Shown here piece after piece: positions 39,901 to 51,589 of a stretch of 64,000 nt of DNA (position 1 is its first letter; the number at the start of each line of letters is the position of its first letter). The notes beneath the pieces were generated by a model that saw only the letters and a list, made by a program, of their open reading frames with translations, had not been told where the DNA came from and did no database searches. The DNA comes from Panax quinquefolius (lineage: Eukaryota; Streptophyta; Magnoliopsida; Apiales; Araliaceae). A program made the translations under genes and the position numbers. The stretch covers positions 17,387,128-17,451,127 of the forward strand of contig CM035156.1 in assembly GCA_020205615.1 (NCBI GenBank), in the 5' to 3' direction.

Positions 39901-42900
39901 TGTAGAAGGAACAGATTGTGGGGATGGATTCTCTAACCACCAACATATATTAAATCTCTATTTATTGCAGCTTTAGAACAATTTAAGATATTGTGAACTG
40001 AACATCAGTTAATGAAGCAAGTATCAACAGAAACTAAATGAATGGGACCGTCAATCGAAAATGAAATGTTACGTGAATAAGAATCAACAAACCTGAAGCG
40101 TACCACGAGGAATAGTAACCACCACCCATTTATCTCTGAAAGTGTCTCTTCCCTTCTGCAAGAATTTCAATGCTCTTACAACCTGCAAATCATATTACGC
40201 CAAAAATTATAGTATCGAAATTCTTCCACAAGAAAGTGATGGGATAAAAAAAATCATTGAGCCAACCTTCAAGTACAAATAATAGGTACATTAAGAATTC
40301 ACTCACGTATACATAAACTAGTTTGAAGTACAGGGTAAATAGAAAATATAAACACTAAAACCATTTTTATACAAATCTACATGAAGTGTACATTAAGATA
40401 AGGCAATTTAACTACATACAAGGTAGCCCACCTTCAGTCTCATATAAATTGAAATAAGATAAGGTGTAGCCTACACGACTGTGTTAAGTTTCAGCCTTAT
40501 TCACCTTACCTTGTATATTCAGCTATGAACGTATTTATTAATATAATTCATTGAACCATAGATTATACCCAAAAAATGTAAAAAATAAAAATAAGAAAAC
40601 AGGAGACATGTAAACCAGGTGGAAGTATTATCAATTTTGGGACTGTTGCTGCATAAAGCGTAGATTAAAAATTCTATCTACAAGAAAGTTTGTTACACAA
40701 GCACTCCTGTTTCTAACATAAGAAAGAGGAAGAAGGGTAGACACCTCATTAATAAAGGCGAGCATAAAAGAGCTCAAACACAAAAGTTGAAAAGGCTAAA
40801 GCCCAGCCACCTAAAAGTTTAAACAACAAAATTCTATGAATTGAACCTTGCCTAAAACAGAAGGGCGGCAGAGAATATCAATAAAAACAAGGAGTTCACA
40901 ACCATAAGCTGCTTACATAATATTCTATCCATAATTCAATTAAGGAAGTTTGATATCCAAAAGATAGTTAGTTCTACTTGCTTATAAAATACATGAAAAT
41001 AAATCAAAAGAAGAGACTACAAGAAATTGAAGTACGAACAAATTTTCTAATGTAGGTAGTTGTGCCAGATTCAAACGTACATAATTTCACAACAACGTAT
41101 TTTAAAAAAAAAAACAATGTAATCATGGCATCATGAATGTTTATGGGCCTGTTTAGTAGGCAAACAAAGGTTTTCGATTAGCCAGTTTATGGTAATAATA
41201 TATAATTATATATATATATAGAGAGAGAGAGGGGGGGGATAGCGGGAGAGGGAGGGAGAACATGCCTAAAGGGTCAAATTTTATATTACTGGGAAATTTC
41301 AGTTTATAAAACAAAACTGAAATAAAAAAACATCACGTGTAACAAGCTGCTAAAACATGAATAACATGAATGTGAGTGCATATATAAAATTCAAATAATA
41401 GAAATAAATATACAGTATACTTACCAAGGGGGCGGGGGGTACTTATATCAAGTATGAAATGAAAAGAAGGAAACATGAAAAACTGGATAAGAGTGATAAA
41501 CTTGGGAAAGATGCTGAACAAAAAAACATTTTTCAAAAAAAAAAAAAAGGAATGTCTAAACAAGCTTACATTTTAATACTGAGAGAGAAAGAGAGTGAAA
41601 TGTGGATAGACAGAGTACCATTAAAAAAATGGACCTTTATGTGGAGTCGATGTAGAAGGGAGAAAAATAATTAGACATGCTGAATAACAAGAGAAAAGAT
41701 AGTTTCTTTATCATTCTCCAAGTCTAAAATAGCCCAACAGACCCATAATTACTTCTTATTTCCACTTATTATACCAGTAAGACGAAAATAACATAGTTTC
41801 TTGGGCAAAAAGTACATCACTCGAGCGAAGAGTCTATCCTTAATTGAGGCATGTGACATATCGATCAAATTGGGGCTAGATGAACCAAAAAACTAACATG
41901 TTATACACAATGTCAAGGACTGCAAAGTCTGCAATACATCTTCTTTTAAGAAAAAATAGCATAGACACAGTTAATAGTTGTAAAGACATAGCCTACATCA
42001 ACTGGAGAAAAAATGACAATGTGGCATTCCGCAAAAATATATCCTCATATTTCATGGATAGTATCAACTAATTGTGTTGATTACAGAATTATTCGCACCA
42101 TGTTCTTATGTAGAATGACCACCATGTTTCTATCTATAAAAAACTTGCACCATGCAAGTTCAATTTACCTAGATTTAGGGAAAATTCTAAGCTCATAAAT
42201 TTCTAACTAAATATTGATCTTGAACCATAAGTATTAAACTCAGTTGCATCCCTCTGCGGAACCAACGACAAGAGCATAGCTCCATCAGTCATAACAACAG
42301 AAGCATCACATGTCAAATAATTGAAAATAAACTTACTCGTTCTAAAGGTAAGAAAAATGCAGAAGCACTTGATGATTTGCTTCCAGCATTCAAGGCAACT
42401 GCCCTGCCTTGCCAATCAATTACTGGGGATCCACTTGAACCACCTTTAGTCCCAGAAGCTGCCTATTGTCAGGACACAAAAGAAAATAGTATAATAAGAT
42501 AGTCATTTCCGAAAAGATAATTAAACAGGCTCTGGTTATTGCTAATTACAACCAGATGGACCATGAAAATTGAATGGGAAGCAATAACAGTCAAAAGAGT
42601 TCCGGGAAAAGGAAAAAAAAGGCCAATAAAATAAACGCTGCTCCTGGCATTTCAGTGAGCATCTAAAACTTCCTTAATCTTCTATGCACCAGATCATCAA
42701 CTTGCAGAAGCATGAATATTAAGCCAGGTAGATGCAAATGCCAAAGGAATTGCAGTGCAACCACCGACTCTACAACTATGACTACATCAGCACCACCTCT
42801 CCATGCAAATATGATTGTTTTGCCGCTTCTTTATCACCTATCACCAAAACCCATCATCCCCACTCTCACAAGAGAAAACTGCCTTCACTATGAACACTGT

Positions 42901-45157
42901 ATCTCCAAACAGGACACTGTATCTCCAAACAGGAATACGTGTTTTTTATCGAACAGTAGGTAACTTTACCATTTGTAAACAGGAATACATCTCAAGTGTG
43001 CTTTCAATTTTCTGTTGCAGCAAAAAACTTAAGAAAGAGGATAAGGAGAAGAAAAAAACAATGTGAGCTGCACTTGTTTTTACTTTTTTATGTTTCATGG
43101 AGGCTACTAAAATACTTTCCCAGCTGATCAGCAAGACTGTAAACCTCACATCTCTAAGGGTTGGGACTTCAACCACTAGGCTACCCACCTTGTTCTCTAC
43201 TTCTAGCAAACTAATAATCAAATCAACTAACAAAAAAGTAATACAACCAGTGACCCGAGTCTGAAATTAATTGTATTTAACTTTACATTACTTACTTGCA
43301 TGTAGAATGTGTTGAAATCATTGTAGCCATCCCTGCACAACATAATGTACACACCGTGTTAACGTAACAAATGGTGACAAAAAATTGCAACACACGAATT
43401 TATTTATTTTTTGTTTGGGGGGGTGAATTAAAGATAGCAACAACATACTTTTTATAGTGAGGAGCATCTCTATCCAATCGAGCAAGTGTACCAGCCAAAA
43501 TAGAGACCTATATGATCTCAGTAAAATCAAACAAATCATTCGAAACTAACCCCCGTCCCACCCTCTTTTCCCAAAAGTATACAGGTAAGAAAGAGGTAGG
43601 GTAAATCACATTATGCCATTCAACCTAAATTAGATTTAAATAAATAGAAGGTTATATAATTTAATCAACACAGAGAATAGAAATTAAAAGCCAAAACATA
43701 GATATTGACATTATATGCATGTAGTCAGCAAATATATTTGTGCAAACTGCAACAAAGAGATGACGAGGAATAATGAAAAGATTCCATAACAAGCATTATC
43801 TAAGTGTTGCAAAACCATGTTAATTATTTGTGATGTTTTAGATCATAGCTTAAAATCAAAACTGCTAATTGGTTGTAGGCAATGCAGCCAGACCACCCGA
43901 TTCAAATTTAAGGATCAAATTTTCGGTCAGAAATGAACCTTTCAGACGGAAACTTACCAAAAAACATTTTTTTAAACTAACCTATCAAAAAACTAGAGGT
44001 GAGATTCACCATAACCACGTGGTTAAACTAGGAAACACGTGACCCTTTCATGGGTTGCTCAAACCCCTGCAGTTACTTAGCGAACTCACTATTTTACCAT
44101 TCATGTCTATCAAACACACCAAGTTTTCACATGGATCTGGGCAATTCATCTGGCTGCCTTTATCTTTTATAAAACCCAGGGCTTCCTTTGACTATATTTT
44201 TTGATAGAAGTTGAATTCTGCCAATTCTCTCATGCAAAAATCTAAACATCTGATTTTTCAAGCACTTAAGGCCCTGGGTCTTCAAAGAAGGTTATTTCTC
44301 TCTACCACCCACTAAAGGCAGATACTACTACATTTTCTTTTCTTCTTTTTTTTCCTTATTTTTGTTCATCTTATCGTTTCAAGCATTTTAATTAGGTTTC
44401 TTCTTAATATGTTTCCCTAAAGGGTATTAAATTAGTTGTTGTCTTAAGAAGCTAGGAGTTGAAGAAGATTATTTTGACTAAAACCAATTTTCTCATAGAT
44501 GAGAGCAAATAAAAGCTGATTTGTGATTTATATATATTTTAAAGTTACAAAATTCATAATTATGATATCACAGAACAATCATAAATGGAACTGTATAGCT
44601 CATAATCAGAATTTTGTACTTTTTTATGGATTGATTGACACTGGAAAGTCTGGTTTTAAAAAGCTGGTAATAGATGGAACTACTGTATTGTCTTTCAATA
44701 GCATAGAACCTGGTAGGTATATGGGTGTTTGATTTGTAAACCAGCTTTTTCACCGTTACGTATCTATCTATAAATTTGGTAGTTATAAAGTCAAGGATAA
44801 AAGACCATAACAAGAAATTGTGGGCGATCAAAAAGATTATTAGAACCGCATTATTTCAGACACTGTCCATCATCTGATTGCCTTTTACAGTAATAACATT
44901 AGAGGTAGGTGGGAAAAAATGAAATAAGCATAAAATATAATGTCTCTCATATAAAATAAAGAACACACAAGAAAGAACCTATCTTCTTATCAACCCAAGG
45001 AGCACTTAGTTATTACTATTCCTATTGTTGCTAAAACTAGTAATAGTGTGTATATTACATGGGCGGACCTAGGTAGGGAAAGGGTAAGCACTTGCCAGCC
45101 CTTAATTTTGACTTGTTTCATTTTTGATAATGTAAGAGTAAGTTTGTAAATTAAAAA

Positions 45158-45198
<41 letters not shown>

Positions 45199-46777
45199 CC
45201 ATCCTTTATTAAAAAAAAATTGCAGGATAAGATTAAATATAGAGGTGAAAAAGAAGAGAGATTAAATTAGAATTATAGGTAAATAAAGAAAAGTATGCAC
45301 TTGACGGTTTTAAAATTTTAAATCTTTTGTTTTTTGGTTTAAATTTTTATATCACTATCACTTCGTTAGTTGAGGTCCTTCAGGACTTTTGTCTAAATGT
45401 TTATATCGCTAGGTTGATGTAGGATTTTTGTTAACTGTTTATAATTGTTCATTTGATTAAAGATTTTTGTTCGAATATGATCCTAGCAGACTTGTGTTTG
45501 ATTGGTCGAATCAGACGTGACAATTATTAAACAATTTCAAGAATGATGCGTGGAAAATGCTTTTGTGATGACTTTTATATCATTTTAATGGAAAAATATA
45601 TTAAGTTATTTTTATTATATATTACTATTTAGTTATATTTCATATTTATTTTTATTTTAAATAAAATAGTACCCACAGTTGGTGAAAATTCTGTGTATAA
45701 CATTGGTATATGCATATGTCATTTGACATTGTATATGATTATATGATCACTTTTCTCTTTTTGGTTAAAGCATATAATAAACGTGTATCATGTTAAGTAT
45801 CACGACAATCAATTTAATGTATGTACACTGTATGATACTCCAGTTATGTATCACAGGAATGAAATCACAAATGACTTGAATAACTAGGAGGAAGTAGAAA
45901 AACATCTTCATCATTATACTTAACTATGAAAATAAGTGAATCAACAAATGCAATATATGTACCTTCTCTCCACTATCATTACCAACAACCCTGATTTCAA
46001 GCCCAACACAAGCAGCTTCAGGAGCAAGAGGAATATCCTCGTAGCTCAGAAATTGTATTGCACTTGGATCATAACGAAAGAAGCCAAAATCATGAACCTG
46101 CAAGAAAGGCATATAATATTAGTTTTATTCACATAAATAGCTCTGCAATCTGCATGCTAGTATTCAGTAATGCACAATGGTTTTGAGATCTTCATTCTCA
46201 CACACACAAATATATATATATATATGGCAGCCATGTAGATGAAAGCCTCATACAAGTTACAAAAGCAAGTCTAACCAATCATACTTCTATAAATAGTAAT
46301 ATTAAGTATAGTACTACTATCAAGTGTAAAGAACTGCAGGAAAAGCTCTCGTCTTTCTTTACTTTCAGTTTCTTTTCCATTTCCCTCCTTCTCCTCTCTT
46401 CTTCACTCTTTCCAAATGCATGTTCTTTGGAAATAAACCTCAACTGTAGCCACATATTTAATTAAAAGTATATCCTAAGTATTACAGAGTGTTCATCTCT
46501 TCCCCTAGATTTTTTTTATATCATATCTTTAAGGGCATATACGAATAAATCAATTCAGAAATTTAAGAAAGCAAAAAGCTATTGCAAAGAATATATCAAT
46601 TTCAAACAGTCCAAGAATAAAACAACTGACCGGGTCCCTGTAAATTGGATATACGGGAACCTCTTCCCGATTAACAAACATAGCTTCTGCAACTACAGGA
46701 CCTACAAAAGAAAACATAATTCTAATTACAAGCTACTGCATCTTAAAAAATAAATTGAAAAATGAAACTAAAAATAG

Positions 46778-46810
<33 letters not shown>

Positions 46811-47108
46811 ATAACAAACCAGGCTTGACGACATGTCGATTGGTGAGTATAATTCCGCGGCTCTTATCAACAACAAACCCCGTGGCGTAGCTGGCACCGG
46901 CAGATTCAGTGTCGAACGCTCGGCAGGCAGTGGTTCGGAGCACGACCACAGCCGGAACCACCTTGTTAAGTGCTTTCCTCCAATCTTCGGGAGTCGCAAG
47001 GTTTTCTTTGAACGGAGGATCAATATCCATACAGAGTTCCTCCTTCATACTCGATTCTATCCCGGAAATATCCTCCGATGATCCCAATCTCTCCGATGGA
47101 TCCCCCAT
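15528..47108 (-). CDS. DEG7: DEG7-like Deg/HtrA serine protease, 24 exons, frameshifted
   Basis: I recognise protease Do-like 7 (DEG7), a ~1100-residue plant protein with a trypsin-like domain, PDZ domains, a degenerate second protease-like domain and more PDZ domains. Arabidopsis DEG7 is described as chloroplast stromal and linked to photosystem II repair. Twenty-four exons with GT-AG borders total about 3.3 kb, matching the family's usual length. The catalytic triad is visible as His92 (TNRHVV), Asp123 (VHDFGFF) and Ser207 (GGSSGSPV). I chose ATG 47108 (MGDPSERL), as in homologues; an in-frame ATG lies 12 bases upstream. Introns fill about 28 kb and hold several mobile elements. Exons 9, 13, 17, 18, 19, 23 and 24 have indels, with stops in 17 and 23, so as written the product ends near residue 720. 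It is either a decaying gene or assembly error. Exon positions are in the next entries. Confidence 0.85.
16269..16522. repeat. 127-bp tandem duplication in DEG7 intron 23
   Basis: Two direct units (16269-16395 and 16396-16522) share TTCTCAAATTCAAAACACC through GCAAGA-GCCAC with only a few substitutions and one-base indels. Confidence 0.9.
18793..21371. mobile_element. probable solo LTR, 2.58 kb, in DEG7 intron 20
   Basis: The block starts TGTAAGACCTCAAC and ends GGGGGCGCCACA, so it has TG...CA ends. The flanks are AAAGT (18788-18792) and AAATT (21372-21376), a 5-bp target duplication with one mismatch. Inside, CTATAAATAG at 20124-20133 followed by CT-rich sequence looks like an LTR promoter on the + strand. 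No gag or pol frame is present and no second copy is seen. Size and ends fit a large Ty3/gypsy LTR left by LTR-LTR recombination. The 128-residue open frame at 18962-19348 has no recognisable domain. Confidence 0.65.
20124..20133 (+). promoter_or_regulatory. TATA box within the solo LTR
   Basis: CTATAAATAG is followed ~30-70 bases later by pyrimidine-rich sequence. If the LTR promoter is active, it would transcribe antisense to the host gene. Confidence 0.45.
22728..22750. repeat. poly-G tract
   Basis: A run of about 14 G within GA-rich sequence, prone to length error in sequencing. Confidence 0.85.
22866..23023. repeat. 79-bp near-perfect tandem duplication
   Basis: 22866-22944 and 22945-23023 differ at one base (TATATGC against TAGATGC). 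Such identity suggests a recent event. Confidence 0.95.
25517..26035 (-). other. DEG7: DEG7-like exon 15: variable linker
   Basis: The largest exon, 519 bases (173 residues), opening with [20 protein letters not shown] and ending [12 protein letters not shown]. The middle is acidic and low in conservation and includes a basic TKKRRVEED cluster that could act as a nuclear signal, an inference only. The frame is open and the splice sites are normal. Intron 14 (28123-26036) contains no recognisable element. Intron 15 (25516-23876) has AT/AC microsatellites at about 24950-25110 and a fragment starting GGGCCGTTTGGTTGGATG at 24649, typical of the end of some plant DNA transposons, without a visible partner. 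Confidence 0.8.
29126..29239. repeat. 57-bp tandem duplication in DEG7 intron 12
   Basis: GGAATAGACATTGTATGAAC starts at 29126 and again at 29183. The units are nearly identical. Confidence 0.9.
30101..30400. mobile_element. hAT-like non-autonomous element in DEG7 intron 11
   Basis: Starts TGAGGGTGTAAATAAACCGA and ends ATTCATTTTACAACCTTA, roughly inverted. The interior is full of TCGAG/GAGTCGAGC motifs, as in the element at 37757. GGAACATA just before and GGAACAAT just after could be an imperfect 8-bp target duplication, but the boundary does not fit exactly. Confidence 0.55.
32107..32215. repeat. ~50-bp tandem duplication in DEG7 intron 10
   Basis: ATTTCATTAAGGAATGTTAT and the following GTGTACTG-TATTCTTTTAT part occur twice, with a third partial unit (ATGTGTACTGTTACTC). 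Confidence 0.8.
33473..33889 (-). repeat. 3' LTR of the Ty3/gypsy element
   Basis: 417 bases. It contains a local duplication of a ~21-bp AAATGCATAATATCAAACTT unit (33654-33690) that the other LTR has only once. Confidence 0.85.
33890..33904 (-). other. polypurine tract of the Ty3/gypsy element
   Basis: The minus strand reads AAGGGGAAAAGAA directly before the 3' LTR, the usual plus-strand primer site. Confidence 0.75.
34000..34400 (-). pseudogene. RNase H domain of the Ty3/gypsy element
   Basis: Minus-strand translation shows [27 protein letters not shown] and [22 protein letters not shown], standard for Ty3/gypsy RNase H. After a stop it continues with QSLKYF and [12 protein letters not shown] near 34000. 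Frames are interrupted. Confidence 0.8.
34867..35506 (-). pseudogene. reverse transcriptase domain of the Ty3/gypsy element
   Basis: Minus-strand pieces: [18 protein letters not shown] then LDHYIPLK (35506-35261), and [18 protein letters not shown] with [18 protein letters not shown] (35163-34867). The catalytic box reads VFFDG, so the second aspartate of the usual DD pair is glycine. Between this box and the next conserved piece ([18 protein letters not shown], near 34550) lies ~260 bases of unrelated sequence. Confidence 0.8.
35671..36093 (-). pseudogene. protease-like region of the Ty3/gypsy element
   Basis: Minus-strand pieces [20 protein letters not shown] and [12 protein letters not shown] are typical of retroviral-type aspartic protease in plant gypsy elements. 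The active site region is broken: ILID is followed by a frame change and the D-S/T-G triplet is not intact (35870-35900). Confidence 0.7.
36109..37046 (-). pseudogene. gag-like region of the Ty3/gypsy element
   Basis: A minus-strand frame opens [15 protein letters not shown] and continues with basic, Asn/Arg-rich sequence, then shifts frame near 36760. A zinc-knuckle remnant (FYCDEKYT) is seen near 36130 with its first cysteine missing. Confidence 0.65.
37757..38389. mobile_element. hAT-like non-autonomous element nested in the Ty3/gypsy element
   Basis: Ends are TAAGGGTGTAAACGA and, inverted, TCGTTTACAGCCTTA. The flanks CTATTTCT and TTGTTTCT look like an 8-bp target duplication with two differences. 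The interior has many TCGAA/TCGAGT motifs and no coding. It sits between the 5' LTR and gag, so it inserted after the retrotransposon. Confidence 0.7.
38562..38573 (-). other. degenerate primer-binding site
   Basis: The minus strand reads TAGTATTACAGC four bases inside the 5' LTR, three differences from the tRNA-iMet-complementary TGGTATCAGAGC. Confidence 0.5.
38578..38980 (-). repeat. 5' LTR of the Ty3/gypsy element
   Basis: 403 bases, aligned along its length with 33473-33889. The sequence after it begins with the target duplication CAACA. Confidence 0.85.
39478..39564. repeat. ~55-bp tandem duplication in DEG7 intron 7
   Basis: AGGTAAATTATGACCTAAG and the following CTACCGGCTTCCCTT part occur twice in direct order. 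Confidence 0.85.
42337..47108 (-). other. DEG7: DEG7-like exons 1-6: active protease domain
   Basis: Exons: 47108-46820, 46701-46631, 46097-45963, 43507-43449, 43332-43296, 42462-42337. All have GT donors and AG acceptors, join in phase and are free of indels. They cover the N-terminus and the whole trypsin-like domain: His92 in exon 1, Asp123 in exon 3, Ser207 in exon 6. Intron 1 starts beside a (GA)n run (46789-46808). Intron 3 (45962-43508) has an AT microsatellite at about 45162-45194 and otherwise unrecognised AT-rich DNA. Since this part is intact, a truncated but active protease remains possible (inference). Confidence 0.85.
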
Positions 47109-47573
47109 TCGATAAAACACTAATTACTTTGGTGATTGGAATGCAGAGATCTTTTAAGGTGGTGAATTTGCTGATTAGTAGTATGAAACTATGGATCAAT
47201 GTGTCCGAATAGGGGCATACAAACCGGGTTTTCCGGCGACTGAGACGATAAATTTTTTCCTCTCTCTTGGATTGAGAGAGAAGTAGTGAAGAAAGGTCAA
47301 GAGTGTGTGAACGAACTGATTTGGCTGCTGACGGGGAGGGTCGTTCTTCACTTTCTCGGGGTTTTGTACTTTGTAAAACGGAAAATTCCGGGTCCCATTT
47401 TCTTTTTCCGTTTTTGTTCGTCTTTAATTATTAATACAAAACAGTCCTGCTCCCGTTTGATTTAGCTGGAGATATGATAGTCTCTGTTATTTAATACAGA
47501 TGGAGTCTATGGAGATTACAATAATAATCAAAATAATTATTTTAAATTTAACATCATAATTTTATATAGGTAT
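47109..47573 (-). promoter_or_regulatory. 5' leader and promoter region of the DEG7-like gene
   Basis: This lies upstream of the start codon. It contains GA-rich sequence (47270-47285) and no conserved frame. I cannot place a TATA box with confidence. Confidence 0.35.
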
Positions 47574-48690
47574 GTAAATGGTGTTTATAAATTGAGTAAA
47601 ATACATTATAATACTCATAACCCTTCTAGGTTTTAAGTAATAATCAGTAATATATGACATTCAGCTCCTAGTATGATTGATCAACTAAAATTCAAAAATA
47701 TTTTTAATATAATATCTAATATACCCTTCAAGTTATAATATTTAATATATCCACTAAATATAAATTTGTATTTATAATTTTACTTAACTTGATCAAATTA
47801 ATTAAATTATGAATTTGTACAATAAATAACATAAATGTCAAAAATAATAAATATTTATTTTATCAAGAAAATAAAGTCATACATTTTTTGCTAACTAAAT
47901 TTCTTAAAATTAAAATTTACATAATATACATTTAAATATATTTTTGTAATTAAAACATAAAATTTTAATAAGCATAAAAGTACAAATTAATGCCAAAAAA
48001 ATTATAAGTAATTATTTTTTCCAAATATTAGAATTTACGTTAAATAAACTTATTATTACATAACAAATCTTATTATTCATATAAAAAATATTGAAAATTA
48101 TATTAATTATTTTTCTCAACTATTAAACTAGACATTAGTCGCATAATTATTTATAATAAAATGACAAATTTTATTACTCAAAAAAAGAAAAAAATACGTT
48201 AAAAAATTCTTTTAATAATATATAAATAGTAATAAATATTATTTTACTTTTTTATTTAATATTTTATAAAAACAATACCAACTATATACTAAAAATATAA
48301 TTAAAATCATAAACATCTTAAATTTTGACATATACTTAAGAAAATTTAACATATAAAAATCATAATATGAAACTAAGAATTGAATAATAATTTTTATTGT
48401 TAAAACAACAAAAACTAAACTATTAACATACTCAATCACTGTAATTAGAAAAACCTCAATTAATAATTTAATTTAAAATTCTTAATATTTGTATCACTTA
48501 TCCAAAAATATGTGTTAATTAAATTATTTGAATGAGATAATCTTAATTACAAATAAAACTATAATTAAAATATATTTGTATTAAAAGGATAATAAACTAA
48601 ACTTATATATATATATATATATTCAGAATTAAGATTTAATAACATACAAAAATAAATATATAATTTTATCTATTTAGTCAACTCTAAAAT
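47574..48690 (+). repeat. dispersed AT-rich repeat, copy 2
   Basis: Collinear with 11152-12398 in the same orientation, with many small indels. It lies between the DEG7-like and aquaporin genes. Non-coding. Confidence 0.7.
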
Positions 48691-49574
48691 ATGATTCGGG
48701 CTAATACATGTATATGTATATATATTTTTAATAAAAGGATACTTTTGGTATTTGAACAATATAAAAAGGAAATATGAATATAAAGCATAAATATTTAGTT
48801 TATATTTATAAACTAACACACTTGTCCCAAAAATGAGGTCAGAAAATTGAAAAACTAACTTTTGAGTTTTATACATCAACCCATATCCATTAAAATTTTA
48901 TCCATTTATAATAACTCATTGCCCATTTAACTTTAAATCAATCCATTTGCCACCTCTACAAAAAGAGTAATGAAATAAATATGGATAGTGACAACAAATT
49001 TTAATTTAAAATTATTCCAAATTAATTTAGTTTTAAACACTAGTCAGTTATCAAAATTTCTAAATAACACTAGTAATTAAAAGATTTATTAATTTTAGAA
49101 TTATATAAATTACATTAGAATTAAAAATATATTAAATGGATTTTAGAAAATAAATCTTATATTTTGAGAGGAACAAAGCGCATGATATATAACACAACCA
49201 ATAGACAAGCGAGAAATACGCAGTTCGGACGAGGTAGAATAGCAGTGAAAAATGGATTAATTATAGATATTAATAAAGTGATAAAAAGTTAAATAAATTT
49301 ATTAATTTTTTGATTAATATGTCCATTAAATGTAGTTTATAATAGTATATCAACAAATTGGGTGGGAAAAGGTAAGAATATTGTTATGATGATAACAAAA
49401 ACGTGATTGAATGAAGAAGCTAGCAAATATAATTGAAACTCAAACACCTGCGCCCTGAAGCTGAACATTAGAAAGGTAGGTTTACAATATAGTACCATAC
49501 ACACACAAACCTACCTAATGCATCTCCCTGCTCTGTACGACTGTACGTACCCAATCTTCTACTACTAGTAAATC
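48691..49574. other. intergenic, no gene recognised
   Basis: AT-rich. The last ~100 bases are likely the 3' UTR of the aquaporin gene. Confidence 0.4.
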
Positions 49575-51548
49575 CTAACTAGCAGTAGGATTACTATTCT
49601 TCTTCAACTTAAATTTCAACCCGCTTCTGGTTATTTCACTAAGCGGCTTGTCTGTAACTCTGATCATGTTATACACAAATGCTCCGGCGATGGTTCCAAT
49701 TGGCGGTCCAAATATATACACCCAGAGACCATCGTACACATGCATAACAAGAGCTGGTCCAATGCTCCTTGCTGGGTTCATTGATGCTCCAGAAATCGGC
49801 CTGCACTTAACAACAACATCAGTCTCGCTATGCTATGCTATGCTATGCTATATATAAAAAACATTCAATGTATGTATATGTAAGACTTACCCAGCCACAA
49901 AGACATTCAATGTTATGGTCATGCCAACCGCGATCCCACCAAGATCAGGTATCTGCAACCACACGTACACACCCCAAAACATGAAAAAGGCAAAACTAAA
50001 AACATATATCTTTTACAATAATTTAATCTATGATATAGTGTTTTGATCTTTATCTAATAACATCCAAACGTAGGAATGCAAATAGCTAGCTTGCTTAAAT
50101 ATGATACCATATAATTAATTTTTCAGTTGATTTAAAGCTGTGGAACACCATTATTACATTACATTGGTGTAAAGTAAGTTAATTAGCCTTAAATCATATT
50201 TTCACATTCTCTTTGTTTCATTAGATTGTTAAGTGAAGATCAAAGAAGTGACTTCAATAAAACATCTAAAGTACACACACACGCATGTACACAAAGGAAA
50301 CGATGATTTTTTCCACTAGCTATAAAGGAAAAAAGATTGATAATGAACATACAGCTCTATCATCTGTTGCAACACCGGAGATGACGAACATTAGAAGGAA
50401 CGATATGATGATTTCAATCCCAAAAGATTGGCCATTAGATCCAACCGGCACAGTTCCAAAATAAGACTCGCGGTTTACATCGAAAAGTAGAGCTAAAGTG
50501 CCACTGGCAAGGATGGATCCCATCAACTGGGATATTATGTACAGAGGCACCTGTATAGCAAGAAAATTCCAATATATATGAATTTTGATGTACGTAAGTA
50601 CTAATGTTACAGAATATGCTGATCACAAATTTAGAATTCTAAATTTCAAGATAAGATGTAACAATAAAATTAAAGAATCTAATACGTTTAATTAATTCTA
50701 CCAAATACTTGATACATTTGATTTTAGTTGTGGTTTTTGCCTAGAAAAATTATAGAGTAACTAATTTTTTTTTTATATATATAATCTTAGAAATAAGAAT
50801 AAAATGAGTGAGGAGAGATAATAAGTTTAACCATAATTATCAGCTAGCTAGCTGGTCCAGCTTAGTTATACCATTTTATAGCTTAAGACTTTATTTATTT
50901 AGACTAATTATAGTTAGTTATCATGATAGGAGTACTTGGTGGAGCATATAATTTGAAACATGCATAATTCATCATAAGGTGCTAATTAATTAAAGTCGCT
51001 CATAAGGCTATCCATTATTTCAAAAATAAATATTTCCTTTCAAAAAGCCACAATTGATCCTCTAGTTATGGAATCAAAGAGGTAGCTGACCTCCTTCCAT
51101 GGACACCGGCCAAAGATGGCCTGGGTGATGGTGACGGCAGAATTGAAATGAGCTCCAGATATGTGACCCACCGTATATACCATAACCATTACTATTAGTC
51201 CCCACGTCACACAAATGCCCGGAAAAGTAACCGACCCGCCATATAACTTATTCACCACAACAGATCCACACCCGGCAAATAAAACGAAGTAAGTGCCAAC
51301 AACCTCTGCAATCACCTGAAATTATCGAATTTAAATATTATTATTATTATTGACTTTTTAAGAGATAATAATTTCAGATATTTTTAAATTTAAAAGAAAA
51401 ATCATTTGAGTTTAGAAATAATAAACTGCATATGTAGTATTGCTTTTGTATATTTTATAATATTTATAATTATATTGATAAAAATTAAACGGATTGAATT
51501 TAAAAATATTACAAATTGAATTTTAAATCATATATTCAGGACTCATAC

Positions 51549-51589
<41 letters not shown>

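Larger units (their letters stand above)
28124..40182 (-). other. DEG7: DEG7-like exons 7-14: linker and first PDZ region
   Basis: Exons: 40182-40093, 32728-32663, exon 9 (32529-32506, or 32563-32506 with the older acceptor), 32423-32358, 31357-31250, 29636-29556, 28837-28788, 28292-28124. PDZ landmarks include [28 protein letters not shown] and [10 protein letters not shown]. Exon 9 has GGG where the frame needs GG. Exon 13 has a one-base loss and a one-base gain 37 bases apart, which cancel. Intron 7 (40092-32729) is 7.4 kb and holds the Ty3/gypsy element. Intron 11 (31249-29637) holds a hAT-like element, and intron 12 holds a 57-bp tandem duplication. Confidence 0.8.

Noticed and set aside
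43860..44180. Possible gene or transposon fragment in DEG7 intron 3
   Set aside because: Slightly higher GC and a CACGTG-like palindrome, but no open frame, terminal repeat or copy elsewhere in the window.
46833..47115. Two plus-strand frames of 68 and 82 residues
   Set aside because: Antisense of DEG7-like exon 1.
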